A stretch of 40,936 bases of DNA from Limisphaerales bacterium (lineage in GTDB: Bacteria; Verrucomicrobiota; Verrucomicrobiia; Limisphaerales; UBA11358). The stretch lies in contig PMOA01000047.1 in assembly GCA_003161635.1 (NCBI GenBank), positions 331-41,266 on the forward strand, read 5' to 3'. The translations under genes were made by a program, and so were the position numbers. Under the pieces are notes generated by a model, which saw only the letters and a list, made by a program, of their open reading frames with translations, searched no databases and was not told where the DNA came from. Within the stretch, counting starts at the first letter, position 1. Each line of letters opens with the position of its first letter. This document shows positions 16,506 to 24,657 of this stretch, piece by piece.

Positions 16506-17270
16506 TCATTGAACCACACGGATTGTCCAGAAGTCGCTGGCCAGATTGTCGTCGGTCACATACGCGTAAGGCAAGGTGAAATAACCCTTCATGCCCCATT
16601 TGCCGCCCCACAAATTGCGGACGACGAACCACTGCCGGGCATCGTCGTAACCGACGCCGGCAACCGCATGACCGCCAATGGCCGGCTCGCCGGATTTCGG
16701 CAACGACGCGTGACCGGTCCGGGCCACTTGCGCGCTTTCAAAACTTTCGTAAACCGTGAATCCGAACACGAACGGATAGCCCGAAGCGAGGCAGCCTTTG
16801 AGCTGACTGAGCAGCGGCGTCAGGCGTTGATACAAAATCGCCCGGTATTTCAGCGCGTCAGCGTAGCATCGGGGCGCCGGCCTGGTCTTGAATCTGGCTA
16901 TGACATACGGCCATTCGGTTTCGGGGCAATCGCCCTGCTTGCCCACGCTCTTGATGCCGTCGCGAATTTGCGCGCCGCTGTCGGAATCAATCGTGTGTTC
17001 GATGGCGCGTTCGTTGTAATAAATGAACAGGCGCGACGGCGTGAAAATCTGCGCGAGCCTTTGCTTCATCCGGTCAAACTCAATGGCTCCGGCAATGGCG
17101 TTGGCGGTGCAACTGCCGAGCTGGCCTTGATCATAGACCGGCGGGCATTGCGGGCGAAGGTCAACTTTGGCCGGCAATACACCGGCCAATTCCACCGGTG
17201 CGGCGTAAAAATAGTCGCGCTGATCCGGTAAATCAGGCAGCCAGCCGTAACGAGCAATCTTGTAGCTCAT
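16506..17270 (-). CDS. Papain-like (C1A) cysteine protease without pro-domain
   Basis: 254 aa. The catalytic set is complete: oxyanion Q48 and nucleophile C54 in YDQGQLGSCTANA, H201 in IGGHAVAGVGYDD, N219 in VVRNLWGGKWG. The protein begins directly with GWLPDLPDQRDY and VDLRPQCPPVYDQG, which open the mature enzyme; there is no inhibitory propeptide and no signal peptide, so it appears to act in the cytoplasm or to be exported by another route. Such short forms occur in bacteria, archaea and giant viruses. Substrate unknown. Divergent from the squalene-hopene cyclase gene. Confidence 0.9.
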   Translation of the reverse strand: MSYKIARYGWLPDLPDQRDYFYAAPVELAGVLPAKVDLRPQCPPVYDQGQLGSCTANAIAGAIEFDRMKQRLAQIFTPSRLFIYYNERAIEHTIDSDSGAQIRDGIKSVGKQGDCPETEWPYVIARFKTRPAPRCYADALKYRAILYQRLTPLLSQLKGCLASGYPFVFGFTVYESFESAQVARTGHASLPKSGEPAIGGHAVAGVGYDDARQWFVVRNLWGGKWGMKGYFTLPYAYVTDDNLASDFWTIRVVQ

Positions 17271-17395
17271 AAGTTTTGTTGCCGCTTTTTACATCAAACG
17301 CTTCCATTCAATTATTGAAGTTGACCGGGCTTGTCCACAATAAAAGCGGATTACGGCTGAACCGGGGTGCAACCGGGCATCGCATCGAACTGAAG

Positions 17396-17513
17396 CGGCA
17401 GGCATCCCTGCCGCCCGGGCCACAAAACCGAACCCACGTCATGACCTCGCTTCCACATCAGACCCCCCGGCTGGAAGCCGGGCGATACGGCAGCCAAGGA
17501 TGGCTGCCGCTAC
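17396..17513. repeat. Family A palindromic repeat upstream of squalene-hopene cyclase
   Basis: The 309-bp gap 17276-17584 has no gene. It holds AGCGGCAGG.CCTGCCGC (17396-17420) and a 47-nt unit at 17467-17513 (CCGGCTGGAAGCCGGGCGAT, then GGCAGCCA/TGGCTGCC and GCTAC) that matches 10503-10549 at 46 of 47 positions. Confidence 0.88.
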
Positions 17514-17584
17514 AGTGGGAGTGTCAAGATGCGCCCCCGGACTGGCACTTAAAACTTTACAGCTTTGAGGTGAATTCGCAGAGT

Positions 17585-19612
17585 ATGCGTGTGATTGAAA
17601 GCAGTTCAAGGGTTCAACCGGCGCAGTCGTCTTCGGCAACCCGTCTGCCAACGGATTTTGCCGGAGATTTGGGAACCGCCATTCTGCGGGCGCAGAAAAA
17701 TCTGCTCCATTTGCAGCGACCGGAAGGCTACTGGATCGGCGAATTGATGGTGGATTCCACGCTCGTCTCGGCTACGGTGGCGTATCACCATTGGAACGGC
17801 AAGGTGGACAAGGAATGGCAGCGCAAGGCGGTCAATCACATCTTCTCAATGCAATTGTCCGACGGCGGCTGGAACATTTATTACGGCGGCCCGTCGGAAG
17901 TGAATGCCACCATCAAAGCCTATCTCGCGCTCAAACTCGCCGGCGTGCCCGTCACCGACCCGCGCCTGCTGAAGGCGCGCGAAATGGCGCTCAACCTCGG
18001 CGGCGTGCCGCGGATGAACACGTTTTCCAAATTGCATCTGGCGCTGCTCGAACTTTTTTCGTGGGAATACGTCCCGACGATTCCGTGCGAGGTCATTCTC
18101 ATCGGCAAATGGTTTCACGTGAATTTCTGGGAGATGAGCAACTGGTCGCGCGGGATGCTCGTGCCGCTGGCCATCATCAACCATTTCAAACCCACCCGCC
18201 CGGTGGAGGTGGACCTGGACGAGCTTTATCCCGAAGGCGTTCATGAACGCGACCTCGCGCTCGCGCCCGACCCGGAAAAACTTTCGTGGCGCAATTTTTT
18301 CCTGTGGCTCGACCGCCTGCACAAATTCGCGGAATGGTTCGCCGAGCACAAAATTCATCCCTTCCGCAGGACCGCGCTCAAAAAGGCCGAGCAATGGATG
18401 CTCGACCGTTTTGAGGGTTCGGATGGATTGGCCGCCATTTTCCCCGGCATTTTGTATTCGCTCATCGCGCTCAAGGCGCTCGGTTATCCGGACGACCATC
18501 CGCAAGTCGTCCGCGCCGCGCGCGAGTTGAAAAAATTGGAGCACGAAACCGACCACACCGTGCGCCTCGAGCCGTGTTTCTCGCCGGTCTGGGACACGGC
18601 CATCGTCGCCATCTGCCTGCGCGAATCCGGCATTCCGGAAAATCATCCGATGATGAAGAAAGCCGCCGAATGGCTGATGACGAAGGAAATCCGTTTTCGC
18701 GGCGACTGGGTTCACAAAAACCCGGCCGACGTCGAACCGAGCGGCTGGGTCTTCGAATTCAACAATCAGTGGAACCCCGACGTGGATGACACCGCGATGG
18801 TGCTGCTCGCGTTGCGAAACATTTCGACGGACGACCCGAAAAAACGCGACGAATGTTTCCAGCGCGGGTTGAAGTGGATGATGACGTTCCAGTGCAAGGA
18901 CGGCGGCTGGGCGGCGTTCGACAAGGATTGCACCAAAAACATCCTGGAAAAGGTCCCGTTTGCCGACCATAACGCCATGCTCGACCCCGAATGCGCCGAC
19001 ATCACCGCGCGCATTCTCGAGTTGCTCGGCTACGAAGGCTGGAGCCCGGACCATCACCAGATCCGCGACGCGCTGGATTACATCCGCGAGCAGCAGGAAG
19101 AGGATGGCTCATGGTATGGCCGCTGGGGGGTGAATTACATCTACGGCACGTGGCAGGTGTTGCGCGGTTTGCGCGCGATGAACATTGACCTGAACCAGCC
19201 GTGGCTGCTCCGGGCGCGCGACTGGCTGGAAAGCGTCCAGCACGAGGACGGCGGCTGGGGCGAACGTTGCAACACCTACGACGATCCGGTTTTCAAAGGC
19301 CGCGGTCCCAGCACCGCCTCGCAAACCGCGTGGGCCGTCATGGGTTTGTGCGCGTTCGACGACCCGGACAATCCCGCGCTCAAACGCGGCATCGAGTATT
19401 TGATGCACACGCAAAACGCGGACGGTTCCTGGACGGAAAACGAAATCACGGGCACCGGTTTTCCGAAGGTTTTTTATTTGAAATACGACATCTATCGCAA
19501 TACCTGGCCGTTGCTCGCGTTCGCCACGTATCGCAAAGTCCTCGAACGCGCCGCTATCAGGTGCAACGACGAAGTGAAAGTTTTTGGTTCCAGTGTCGTC
19601 CACGCCAAATGA
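17585..19612 (+). CDS. shc: Squalene-hopene cyclase
   Basis: Cyclises squalene to hopene at the membrane, giving hopanoids. 675 aa from ATG 17585, with GAGGTG at 17567-17572 as ribosome-binding site; an open frame reaching further upstream only translates the palindromic repeat. The catalytic DxDDTA box is D399-V-D-D-T-A (acid D401). QW-type repeats are seen in both halves, e.g. MQLSDGGWNIYYGG, QCKDGGWAAFDKD, QQEEDGSWYGRWGVNYIYGTW, QHEDGGWGE and QNADGSWTE. LRNISTDDP and WNPDVDDTAM place it in the bacterial SHC class rather than oxidosqualene cyclases. No squalene-synthesis genes are adjacent. A 5'-untranslated region with the repeat may affect expression. Confidence 0.96.
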   Translation: MRVIESSSRVQPAQSSSATRLPTDFAGDLGTAILRAQKNLLHLQRPEGYWIGELMVDSTLVSATVAYHHWNGKVDKEWQRKAVNHIFSMQLSDGGWNIYYGGPSEVNATIKAYLALKLAGVPVTDPRLLKAREMALNLGGVPRMNTFSKLHLALLELFSWEYVPTIPCEVILIGKWFHVNFWEMSNWSRGMLVPLAIINHFKPTRPVEVDLDELYPEGVHERDLALAPDPEKLSWRNFFLWLDRLHKFAEWFAEHKIHPFRRTALKKAEQWMLDRFEGSDGLAAIFPGILYSLIALKALGYPDDHPQVVRAARELKKLEHETDHTVRLEPCFSPVWDTAIVAICLRESGIPENHPMMKKAAEWLMTKEIRFRGDWVHKNPADVEPSGWVFEFNNQWNPDVDDTAMVLLALRNISTDDPKKRDECFQRGLKWMMTFQCKDGGWAAFDKDCTKNILEKVPFADHNAMLDPECADITARILELLGYEGWSPDHHQIRDALDYIREQQEEDGSWYGRWGVNYIYGTWQVLRGLRAMNIDLNQPWLLRARDWLESVQHEDGGWGERCNTYDDPVFKGRGPSTASQTAWAVMGLCAFDDPDNPALKRGIEYLMHTQNADGSWTENEITGTGFPKVFYLKYDIYRNTWPLLAFATYRKVLERAAIRCNDEVKVFGSSVVHAK

Positions 19613-19721
19613 CGAATGACTAAATCCAAATGTCTAAAAAAATGACCGGGTCCGAAATCCAAATCGCGTCGTCAAACCATTCGTCATTTAAAAATTCTTT
19701 CGGGATTAGGATTTAGTCATT
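19607..19721. repeat. Nested inverted repeats at shc stop / before pyrK
   Basis: Two perfect pairs: AAATGACGAATG (19607-19618) with CATTCGTCATTT (19678-19689), and AATGACTAAATCC (19615-19627) with GGATTTAGTCATT (19709-19721). The first arm overlaps the shc stop codon. The second ends 14 bp before pyrK. The pairs are interleaved, not nested, so only one can form at a time, or both form a pseudoknot-like fold. Confidence 0.85.
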
Positions 19722-19734
19722 AGGTTTTCATCAA

Positions 19735-20520
19735 ATGCTTGAGCAAACCGTCCAGATTGTTTCCAACGAGCGCGATACCGATTCTCATTTTCGCCTCGTG
19801 GTGCGAGCGTCGCGGATTGCTCCGCTGATTCAACCGGGTCAGTTCGCCCACGTCCGCGTGTTGCCGATGAAGGACGCCGTGCTGCGACGGCCGTTCAGCA
19901 TTTTCCAGGTCGAGGGTGATACCTTTTCCATTCTTTACAAAAGTGTCGGCAAGGGCACCGAGGTTCTCGCGCGGATGGGTCCCGGCAAAGAACTCAGCGT
20001 GATTGCACCGCTTGGCCATGGGTTCACCGTCCCGAAGCGCGGCGGCGAAACTCCGCTGCTCGTCGCGGGCGGCTACGGCATGGCGGCGATGTATCTGCTG
20101 GCGCAACGCTCGCCGCAGAAAGGCATCGTCTTCGTCGGCGGCCGGCGGCACGTGGACATCCTCTGCGAAAAGGAATTTCAGGCGCTCGGCTGGGACGTGC
20201 GCGTGACGACGGAAGACGGCAGTCACGGCGAGAAAGGACTCGTGACGAAACCGCTACAGGCCGAATTGAAACGCAGCACGGCTCGACGCAAGTTGTTTGC
20301 CTGCGGGCCTACCGGGATGTTGAAGGCCGTCGGCAAAATCGCCGAAGAGTCCAGGGTGCCGGCGGAACTTTCCATGGACGAACACATGTGTTGCGGTGTC
20401 GGTGTCTGCCTGACGTGCGTGATCCCGGTCAAGGCCGGCGACGGCTGGGAATACCAGCGCACCTGCACCGAAGGGCCGGTGTTTGATTCGCGCAAAATTT
20501 TATGGGAGATCGCGAAATGA
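19735..20520 (+). CDS. pyrK: Dihydroorotate dehydrogenase B electron-transfer subunit PyrK
   Basis: Iron-sulfur flavoprotein that passes electrons from the PyrD FMN to NAD+. 261 aa. FAD domain: IQPGQFAHVRV and LRRPFSIFQVEGD; NAD domain: PLLVAGGYGMAAMYLLA, LFACGPTGMLKAV; 2Fe-2S cluster cysteines C220, C225, C228 and C244 (CCGVGVCLTC...RTC). Directly upstream of pyrD, so the class 1B NAD-linked enzyme is used for UMP synthesis. The stop TGA is followed by a repeat-filled gap before pyrD, unusual for a tight subunit pair. Confidence 0.95.
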   Translation: MLEQTVQIVSNERDTDSHFRLVVRASRIAPLIQPGQFAHVRVLPMKDAVLRRPFSIFQVEGDTFSILYKSVGKGTEVLARMGPGKELSVIAPLGHGFTVPKRGGETPLLVAGGYGMAAMYLLAQRSPQKGIVFVGGRRHVDILCEKEFQALGWDVRVTTEDGSHGEKGLVTKPLQAELKRSTARRKLFACGPTGMLKAVGKIAEESRVPAELSMDEHMCCGVGVCLTCVIPVKAGDGWEYQRTCTEGPVFDSRKILWEIAK

Positions 20521-20567
20521 ATTGGGGAAATATTTCCAACCCCGGAGTTACCTGGCGCGGGCGTGGC

Positions 20568-20692
20568 GGTGACGCCGCGTCACCGAAGTATGGATGCGCC
20601 GCCCCCGGCGCATTTCCCCGCACCTTGGGAGCGTTTGACGGCTCAACTGGCGACGAGGCGTCGCCTTCACCCAGTCTGCGACGAGGCGTCGC
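20568..20692. repeat. Palindromic repeats between pyrK and pyrD
   Basis: GGTGACGC-C-GCGTCACC (20568-20584), TGCGCCG...CGGCGCA near 20594-20611, and two identical GCGACGAGGCGTCGC palindromes (20650-20664 and 20678-20692). They occupy most of the 199-bp gap; no gene is supported. Confidence 0.85.
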
Positions 20693-20719
20693 AGCTACAG
20701 GCAGACTGGAGGTGCGTTC

Positions 20720-21634
20720 GTGAATTTGTCCGTCCAAATCGGCAAACTGACGCTGCAAAATCCGGTCATGGTGGCCTCGGGCACCTTCGGCTACGGCGTC
20801 GAATACGCGCAGCTCCTCGACTTGAACCAGCTCGGCGCCGTAGTCGTGAAGGGCATTCGGCTGCATCCGGTTCGCGGCAACCCCACGCCGCGCACGGTCG
20901 AAGTCGCCAGCGGACTCATCAACGCCATCGGCCTGCAAGGACCGGGCGTGGACGGGTTCATCAAAAAATACTGGCCGTTCCTCAAAAAACTGAAGGTGCC
21001 GACCATCATCAACATCTGGGGCACGACGGTTGACGAATACGCCGAGGTGGCGCGGCGATTCGATACTTTGGGTGGCGTCGGCGCGCTGGAACTCAACGTC
21101 TCCTGCCCTAACATCAAGGAAGGCGGCGCGCAGTTCGGGACGGACGTGAAACTGCTCAGCCGGGTGGTGGCCGCGTGCCGGAAGGTGACGGAGCTGCCGC
21201 TCATCACCAAGATGAGTCCGAACGTGGTGAGCATCGCGCCTTACGCCAAGGCGGCGGAAGATGCGGGCAGCGACGCGCTGGCGGTGACAAACAGTTATCC
21301 GGCGATGGCCATTGATATCGAGACGCGCAAACCGAAGCTGGCGAACGTTACCGGCGGCCTGACCGGCCCGTGCCTCAAACCAATTGCCATCAAACTGGTC
21401 TGGGAAGCGGCGAAGGTGGTGAAGATTCCGATCATCGGCATGGGCGGCATTCAGAACGCGGCGGACGCCATCGAGTTCATGATGGCCGGTGCGACGGCGG
21501 TGGCGGTGGGCACGGCAAATTTTTACGAACCGCAGACACCCTTGCAGGTGATTGCCGCCATCCGCGAGTTCATGCAACAGCGCGACATCCAGGATGTGAG
21601 CGAAATCACCGGCAGCGTGCAGACGACGAAGTAA
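20720..21634 (+). CDS. pyrD: Dihydroorotate dehydrogenase B catalytic subunit PyrD
   Basis: FMN enzyme oxidising dihydroorotate to orotate. 304 aa from GTG 20720, preceded by TGGAGGTG (about 20708-20715), which supports that start. Motifs: NPVMVASGTFGYG, RGNPTPRTVEV, LINAIGLQGPGVD, ELNVSCPNIKEGG with the class 1 catalytic C129, PLITKMSPNV, GGLTGPCLKPIAIKL, IPIIGMGGIQNAADAIEFMMAGA. Small departures from the usual consensus are VKGI (commonly KT) and IGLQGPG (commonly IGLQNPG). It pairs with PyrK just upstream. Confidence 0.95.
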   Translation: MNLSVQIGKLTLQNPVMVASGTFGYGVEYAQLLDLNQLGAVVVKGIRLHPVRGNPTPRTVEVASGLINAIGLQGPGVDGFIKKYWPFLKKLKVPTIINIWGTTVDEYAEVARRFDTLGGVGALELNVSCPNIKEGGAQFGTDVKLLSRVVAACRKVTELPLITKMSPNVVSIAPYAKAAEDAGSDALAVTNSYPAMAIDIETRKPKLANVTGGLTGPCLKPIAIKLVWEAAKVVKIPIIGMGGIQNAADAIEFMMAGATAVAVGTANFYEPQTPLQVIAAIREFMQQRDIQDVSEITGSVQTTK

Positions 21635-21636
21635 CA

Positions 21637-21701
21637 ATGTAGCGGCGGCCTGTGACCGTCGCATTTCCTCAATTTGCGACGCTCACAGAGCGCTGCTACA
21701 T
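21637..21701. repeat. Hairpin repeat downstream of pyrD
   Basis: Arms ATGTAGC (21637-21643) and GCTACAT (21695-21701) with inner TGTGACCGTCGCA and TTGCGACGCTCACA arms form a long imperfect hairpin. It may end or process the pyr transcript; there is no T-run. Confidence 0.8.
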
Positions 21702-21747
21702 GCGCTGGACACGGCAAACCCATTTTGAAAATATGCCTTGAATCTTT

Positions 21748-22131
21748 ATGTTCGAGCATCGTTCAAAACCATTGTTGCCACGCCGGGCATTTTACGCACG
21801 ATTGGCGCGGAGCGCATGCATCGGTCTGTTGGTCATCGCGCTTGCACTCGGCATCGGGATGATCGGTTACCGGGCCTTCGAGCCAATGTCGTGGGTGGAC
21901 GCCTTCGTCAATGCGGCGATGATTTTGTCCGGGATGGGGCCGGTGTCGTCGCTGCAAACCGACGGCGGGAAAATTTTCGCCGGTTGCTATGCGTTGTTCA
22001 GCGGCCTGGCGTTCCTCACGAGTCTCGGCATCGTTTTTGCACCGGCCTTTCACCGGTTCCTCCATAAGTTTCATCTGGAAGAAGCGAAACGCGATCAAGG
22101 AAAGGACAAAGACCCCAAGGTTTCGAGTTGA
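21748..22131 (+). CDS. Two-TM channel-like membrane protein with degenerate filter
   Basis: 127 aa. TM1 about 22-44 (ACIGLLVIALALGIGMIGY), a re-entrant-like segment about 48-68 (WVDAFVNAAMILSGMGPVSS), TM2 about 75-100 (KIFAGCYALFSGLAFLTSLGIVFAP), and a charged cytoplasmic tail with HRFLHKFHLEE. The TM-pore-TM layout and 'L-x-G-M-G-P' at the filter position resemble two-TM potassium channels, but TVGYG is absent. Homologues I recall are labelled hypothetical or ion-channel-like. ATG 21748 is the likely start. The aldo-keto reductase begins 41 bp downstream. Whether it conducts ions is unknown. Confidence 0.7.
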   Translation: MFEHRSKPLLPRRAFYARLARSACIGLLVIALALGIGMIGYRAFEPMSWVDAFVNAAMILSGMGPVSSLQTDGGKIFAGCYALFSGLAFLTSLGIVFAPAFHRFLHKFHLEEAKRDQGKDKDPKVSS

Positions 22132-22172
22132 GCTTCAAGCGCACACCAGTATTCTCCATTCAACAAAACGCC

Positions 22173-23165
22173 ATGAAATATTTGCCATCGGATTCCCGTT
22201 ACCAAGGCATGCGCTACAACCGCAGCGGTCGCAGCGGTCTCAAGCTTCCCGCCATTTCGCTCGGGTTTTGGCATAACTTTGGTGGCGTTGACGTCTTTGA
22301 AAACGGCCGGACGATGGTGCGCCGCGCGTTCGATTTGGGCATCACGCATTTCGACCTGGCAAACAATTATGGACCGCCGCCCGGTTCGGCGGAGGAACAT
22401 TTCGGGCGCATTTTCCGCACCGATTTGAAATCCTACCGCGACGAACTGATCATCTCCAGCAAGGCAGGTTATTTGATGTGGCCGGGGCCTTACGGCGAAT
22501 GGGGTTCGCGCAAATATCTCGTCGCCAGCCTCGACCAGAGCTTGAAACGCCTGAAACTGGATTACGTGGACATTTTTTATTCCCATCGGCCCGACCCCGA
22601 CACGCCCCTGGAGGAAACGATGGGCGCGCTGGATTTTATCGTGCGCAGCGGACGGGCATTATACGCGGGCATTTCCAATTATCAGCCGGAGCCGGCCCGT
22701 CAGGCCGCGCAAATTCTTCATGCGCTCGGCACGCCCTGCCTCATTCACCAGGCGTCCTACAGCATGTTCAACCGCTGGATTGAAGGCGGCCTGCTGGAGA
22801 CGCTTGCGCAGGATGGCATCGGCTGCATTGCGTTCTCGCCGCTTGCGCAAGGATTGCTGACGGACAAATACCTTCGTGGTATTCCCAAAGGCTCGCGCGC
22901 TTCCAAACCGCACGGTTTTTTGTGGCCAGAACAGGTCACCCCCGACAAAATCGCCAAGGCAAAACGGCTGGACAAACTGGCCAGGGCGCGCGGCCAGACT
23001 CTCGCCCAAATGGCGCTGGCCTGGGTGCTGCGCCATCCGGGAATGACGTCCGCGTTGATTGGCGCCAGCCGCGTCGCGCAAATCGAAGACGCCGTCGGAG
23101 CATTGAATAATCTGACTCTCGGCGCCGATGAACTTCGGGAAATCGAGGCCATACTGAAAAGCTGA
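22173..23165 (+). CDS. Aldo/keto reductase, Gpr/YghZ type
   Basis: 330 aa from ATG 22173; a longer frame from TTG 22128 overlaps the previous stop and adds nothing conserved. It matches L-glyceraldehyde-3-phosphate reductase (E. coli YghZ/Gpr) along its length: LPAISLGFWHNFG, FDLGITHFDLANNYGPPPGS, ELIISSKAGYLMWPGPYG, LDQSLKRLKLDYVDIFYSHR, GLLETLAQDGIGCIAFSPLAQGLLT, MTSALIGAS. Catalytic tetrad D61, Y66, K97, H138. NADPH-dependent reduction and detoxification of aldehydes in the cytoplasm (family knowledge). Its exact substrate here is not proven. Confidence 0.92.
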   Translation: MKYLPSDSRYQGMRYNRSGRSGLKLPAISLGFWHNFGGVDVFENGRTMVRRAFDLGITHFDLANNYGPPPGSAEEHFGRIFRTDLKSYRDELIISSKAGYLMWPGPYGEWGSRKYLVASLDQSLKRLKLDYVDIFYSHRPDPDTPLEETMGALDFIVRSGRALYAGISNYQPEPARQAAQILHALGTPCLIHQASYSMFNRWIEGGLLETLAQDGIGCIAFSPLAQGLLTDKYLRGIPKGSRASKPHGFLWPEQVTPDKIAKAKRLDKLARARGQTLAQMALAWVLRHPGMTSALIGASRVAQIEDAVGALNNLTLGADELREIEAILKS

Positions 23166-23220
23166 ATTGCCCGCGCCATTCTTCTTTTGCGCTTCCCGCG
23201 CGACGCGCTATTCTTCGTTC

Positions 23221-24078
23221 ATGCTTTGGGCATTCACCAAGTATCACGCGCTCGGCAATGACTACATTGTCATTGACCCGAAGAACCTGCCGTCGCCGCT
23301 GACGACTGCGCAGGTCAAAACGATTTGCCATCGCAATTTTGGCATTGGTTCGGACGGCATTTTACTCGGTCCCCTGCCCTCCAAAAAAGCGAAGTTCGCA
23401 CTCCGCATTTTCAATCCCGACGGCAGCGAGGCCGAGAAAAGCGGCAACGGTCTGCGGATTTATTCGCGTTACTTGTGGGACCGAAAACTGGTCGGCAAGG
23501 AGGAATTTACCATCGAAACGCCCGGCGGCCTCGTGCAAGCCGAGGTGATGGACCGCGGCAAAACCGTGCGCGTCGAAATGGGCAAGGTCAGTTTCTGGAG
23601 CAACGACATCCCCGTGGCCGGCCCGCGCCGCGAAGTCATCAACGAACCGATCCACCTGCGCGGACAGCAATTCACCTTTTGCGCGGCCACCGTGGGCAAT
23701 CCGCATTGCGTGCTGCCGCTGCCGAAAATCAGCGCCGATCTGGCGAAGCAAATCGGCCCGCTGCTGGAAACGCATCTGCGTTTCCCGAACCGCACCAACG
23801 TGCAATTCATGAAGGTGCTCGACCGGAAAAACATCCAGATTGAAATCTGGGAACGCGGCGCGGGCTACACGCTGGCCAGCGGCAGCAGCAGCAGCGCGGC
23901 GGCGGCGGTGGCGCACCGGCTCGGCCTGTGCGACCGCGAGATTTCCGTCCACATGCCCGGCGGCGTCATTGCCATTGAGATCGGCGACGGCTTTGCGATT
24001 CGCATGACCGGCGCGGTGACGAAGGTGTCCGATGGAGTCATTGCCCGGGAAATGTTCAGCGCCTCCGTCGTTGCCTGA
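23221..24078 (+). CDS. DapF-family epimerase homologue with both catalytic Cys replaced by Ser
   Basis: 285 aa from ATG 23221, in line with DapF (about 275). The two-lobed DapF fold is clear: FTKYHALGNDYIVID, HRNFGIGSDGILLG, FNPDGSEAEKSGNGLRIYSR, TVGNPHCVLPL, RTNVQFMKV, IEIWERGAGYTLASGSSSSA, VHMPGGVIAIEI. In canonical DapF the acid/base residues are cysteines in CGNG and ACGS/TG; here both are serine (S74, codon AGC at 23440-23442, and S220, AGC at 23878-23880). True DAP epimerase activity by the two-thiol mechanism is therefore doubtful; it may be another isomerase, a serine-based variant or a non-catalytic form. The gene is plus-strand, 55 bp after the aldo-keto reductase. Confidence 0.9.
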   Translation: MLWAFTKYHALGNDYIVIDPKNLPSPLTTAQVKTICHRNFGIGSDGILLGPLPSKKAKFALRIFNPDGSEAEKSGNGLRIYSRYLWDRKLVGKEEFTIETPGGLVQAEVMDRGKTVRVEMGKVSFWSNDIPVAGPRREVINEPIHLRGQQFTFCAATVGNPHCVLPLPKISADLAKQIGPLLETHLRFPNRTNVQFMKVLDRKNIQIEIWERGAGYTLASGSSSSAAAAVAHRLGLCDREISVHMPGGVIAIEIGDGFAIRMTGAVTKVSDGVIAREMFSASVVA

Positions 24079-24112
24079 CGGCGTGCCGTCGCCGGAACGG
24101 GGACCGGTTGAA

Positions 24113-24646
24113 CTACCGGACATCCAGTTGGGCCGTCGCAAACCATTTATCGTCCGCCAGCACCACCGAGGTTTCAACCTGACGATCGGGAATTGACCAG
24201 TACTTTTTGAGCAGCCGATCCTTTTCCGCCGGGGTTACCGTCCGAAAGCCGTGTTTCTCATAGAAGGCAACGGCCCAAATTGCCGCCGCCCAGGTTCCAA
24301 TCAAAATCGGCCGGGTCGTCGAGGCGCGCAGATGCTTCAACAAGTTGCCGCCGATGCCCTGATTCCGGAAGACCGTGCGCACATAAGCGTGCCGGATTAG
24401 CGTGACATCCCGGACGGGTTGAATTCCCATCACCCCGGCCAGTTTTCCGTCCAGCTCCATTCCCCAGAAAACCACACCCCTTTCCATCTGCTCCTTCAGT
24501 TCGGCAAGCGACACGTAGGGTTCGTGCCAGCGGTCTTCGGGAATGACCCCCTGATAGGCTTGGGCTGCATCGTTGATGATTTCCCAAATCACCCCAAACT
24601 CATCAGAGCGACAGGGGCGTATCATCCCATTTTTCTTTGCCGTCAC
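24113..24646 (-). CDS. GNAT-family N-acetyltransferase
   Basis: 177 aa. GNAT fold with motif A VRTVFRNQGIGGNLLKHL (acetyl-CoA pyrophosphate loop), the preceding strand LAGVMGIQPVRDVTLIRHAYV, and motif B AVAFYEKHGFRTV. The acceptor is unknown. It converges with the dapF-like gene (34 bp apart) and lies downstream of a small unknown gene on its own strand. Confidence 0.88.
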   Translation of the reverse strand: MTAKKNGMIRPCRSDEFGVIWEIINDAAQAYQGVIPEDRWHEPYVSLAELKEQMERGVVFWGMELDGKLAGVMGIQPVRDVTLIRHAYVRTVFRNQGIGGNLLKHLRASTTRPILIGTWAAAIWAVAFYEKHGFRTVTPAEKDRLLKKYWSIPDRQVETSVVLADDKWFATAQLDVR

Positions 24647-24657
24647 GGCTCAACCAA

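Noticed and set aside
17846-19057. Open frame of 403 codons on the minus strand
   Set aside because: Entirely antisense to squalene-hopene cyclase, whose motifs are complete; no homology visible.
23440-23880. Possible selenocysteine explanation for the DapF-like protein
   Set aside because: Both positions are AGC codons, not TGA, so serine is read.
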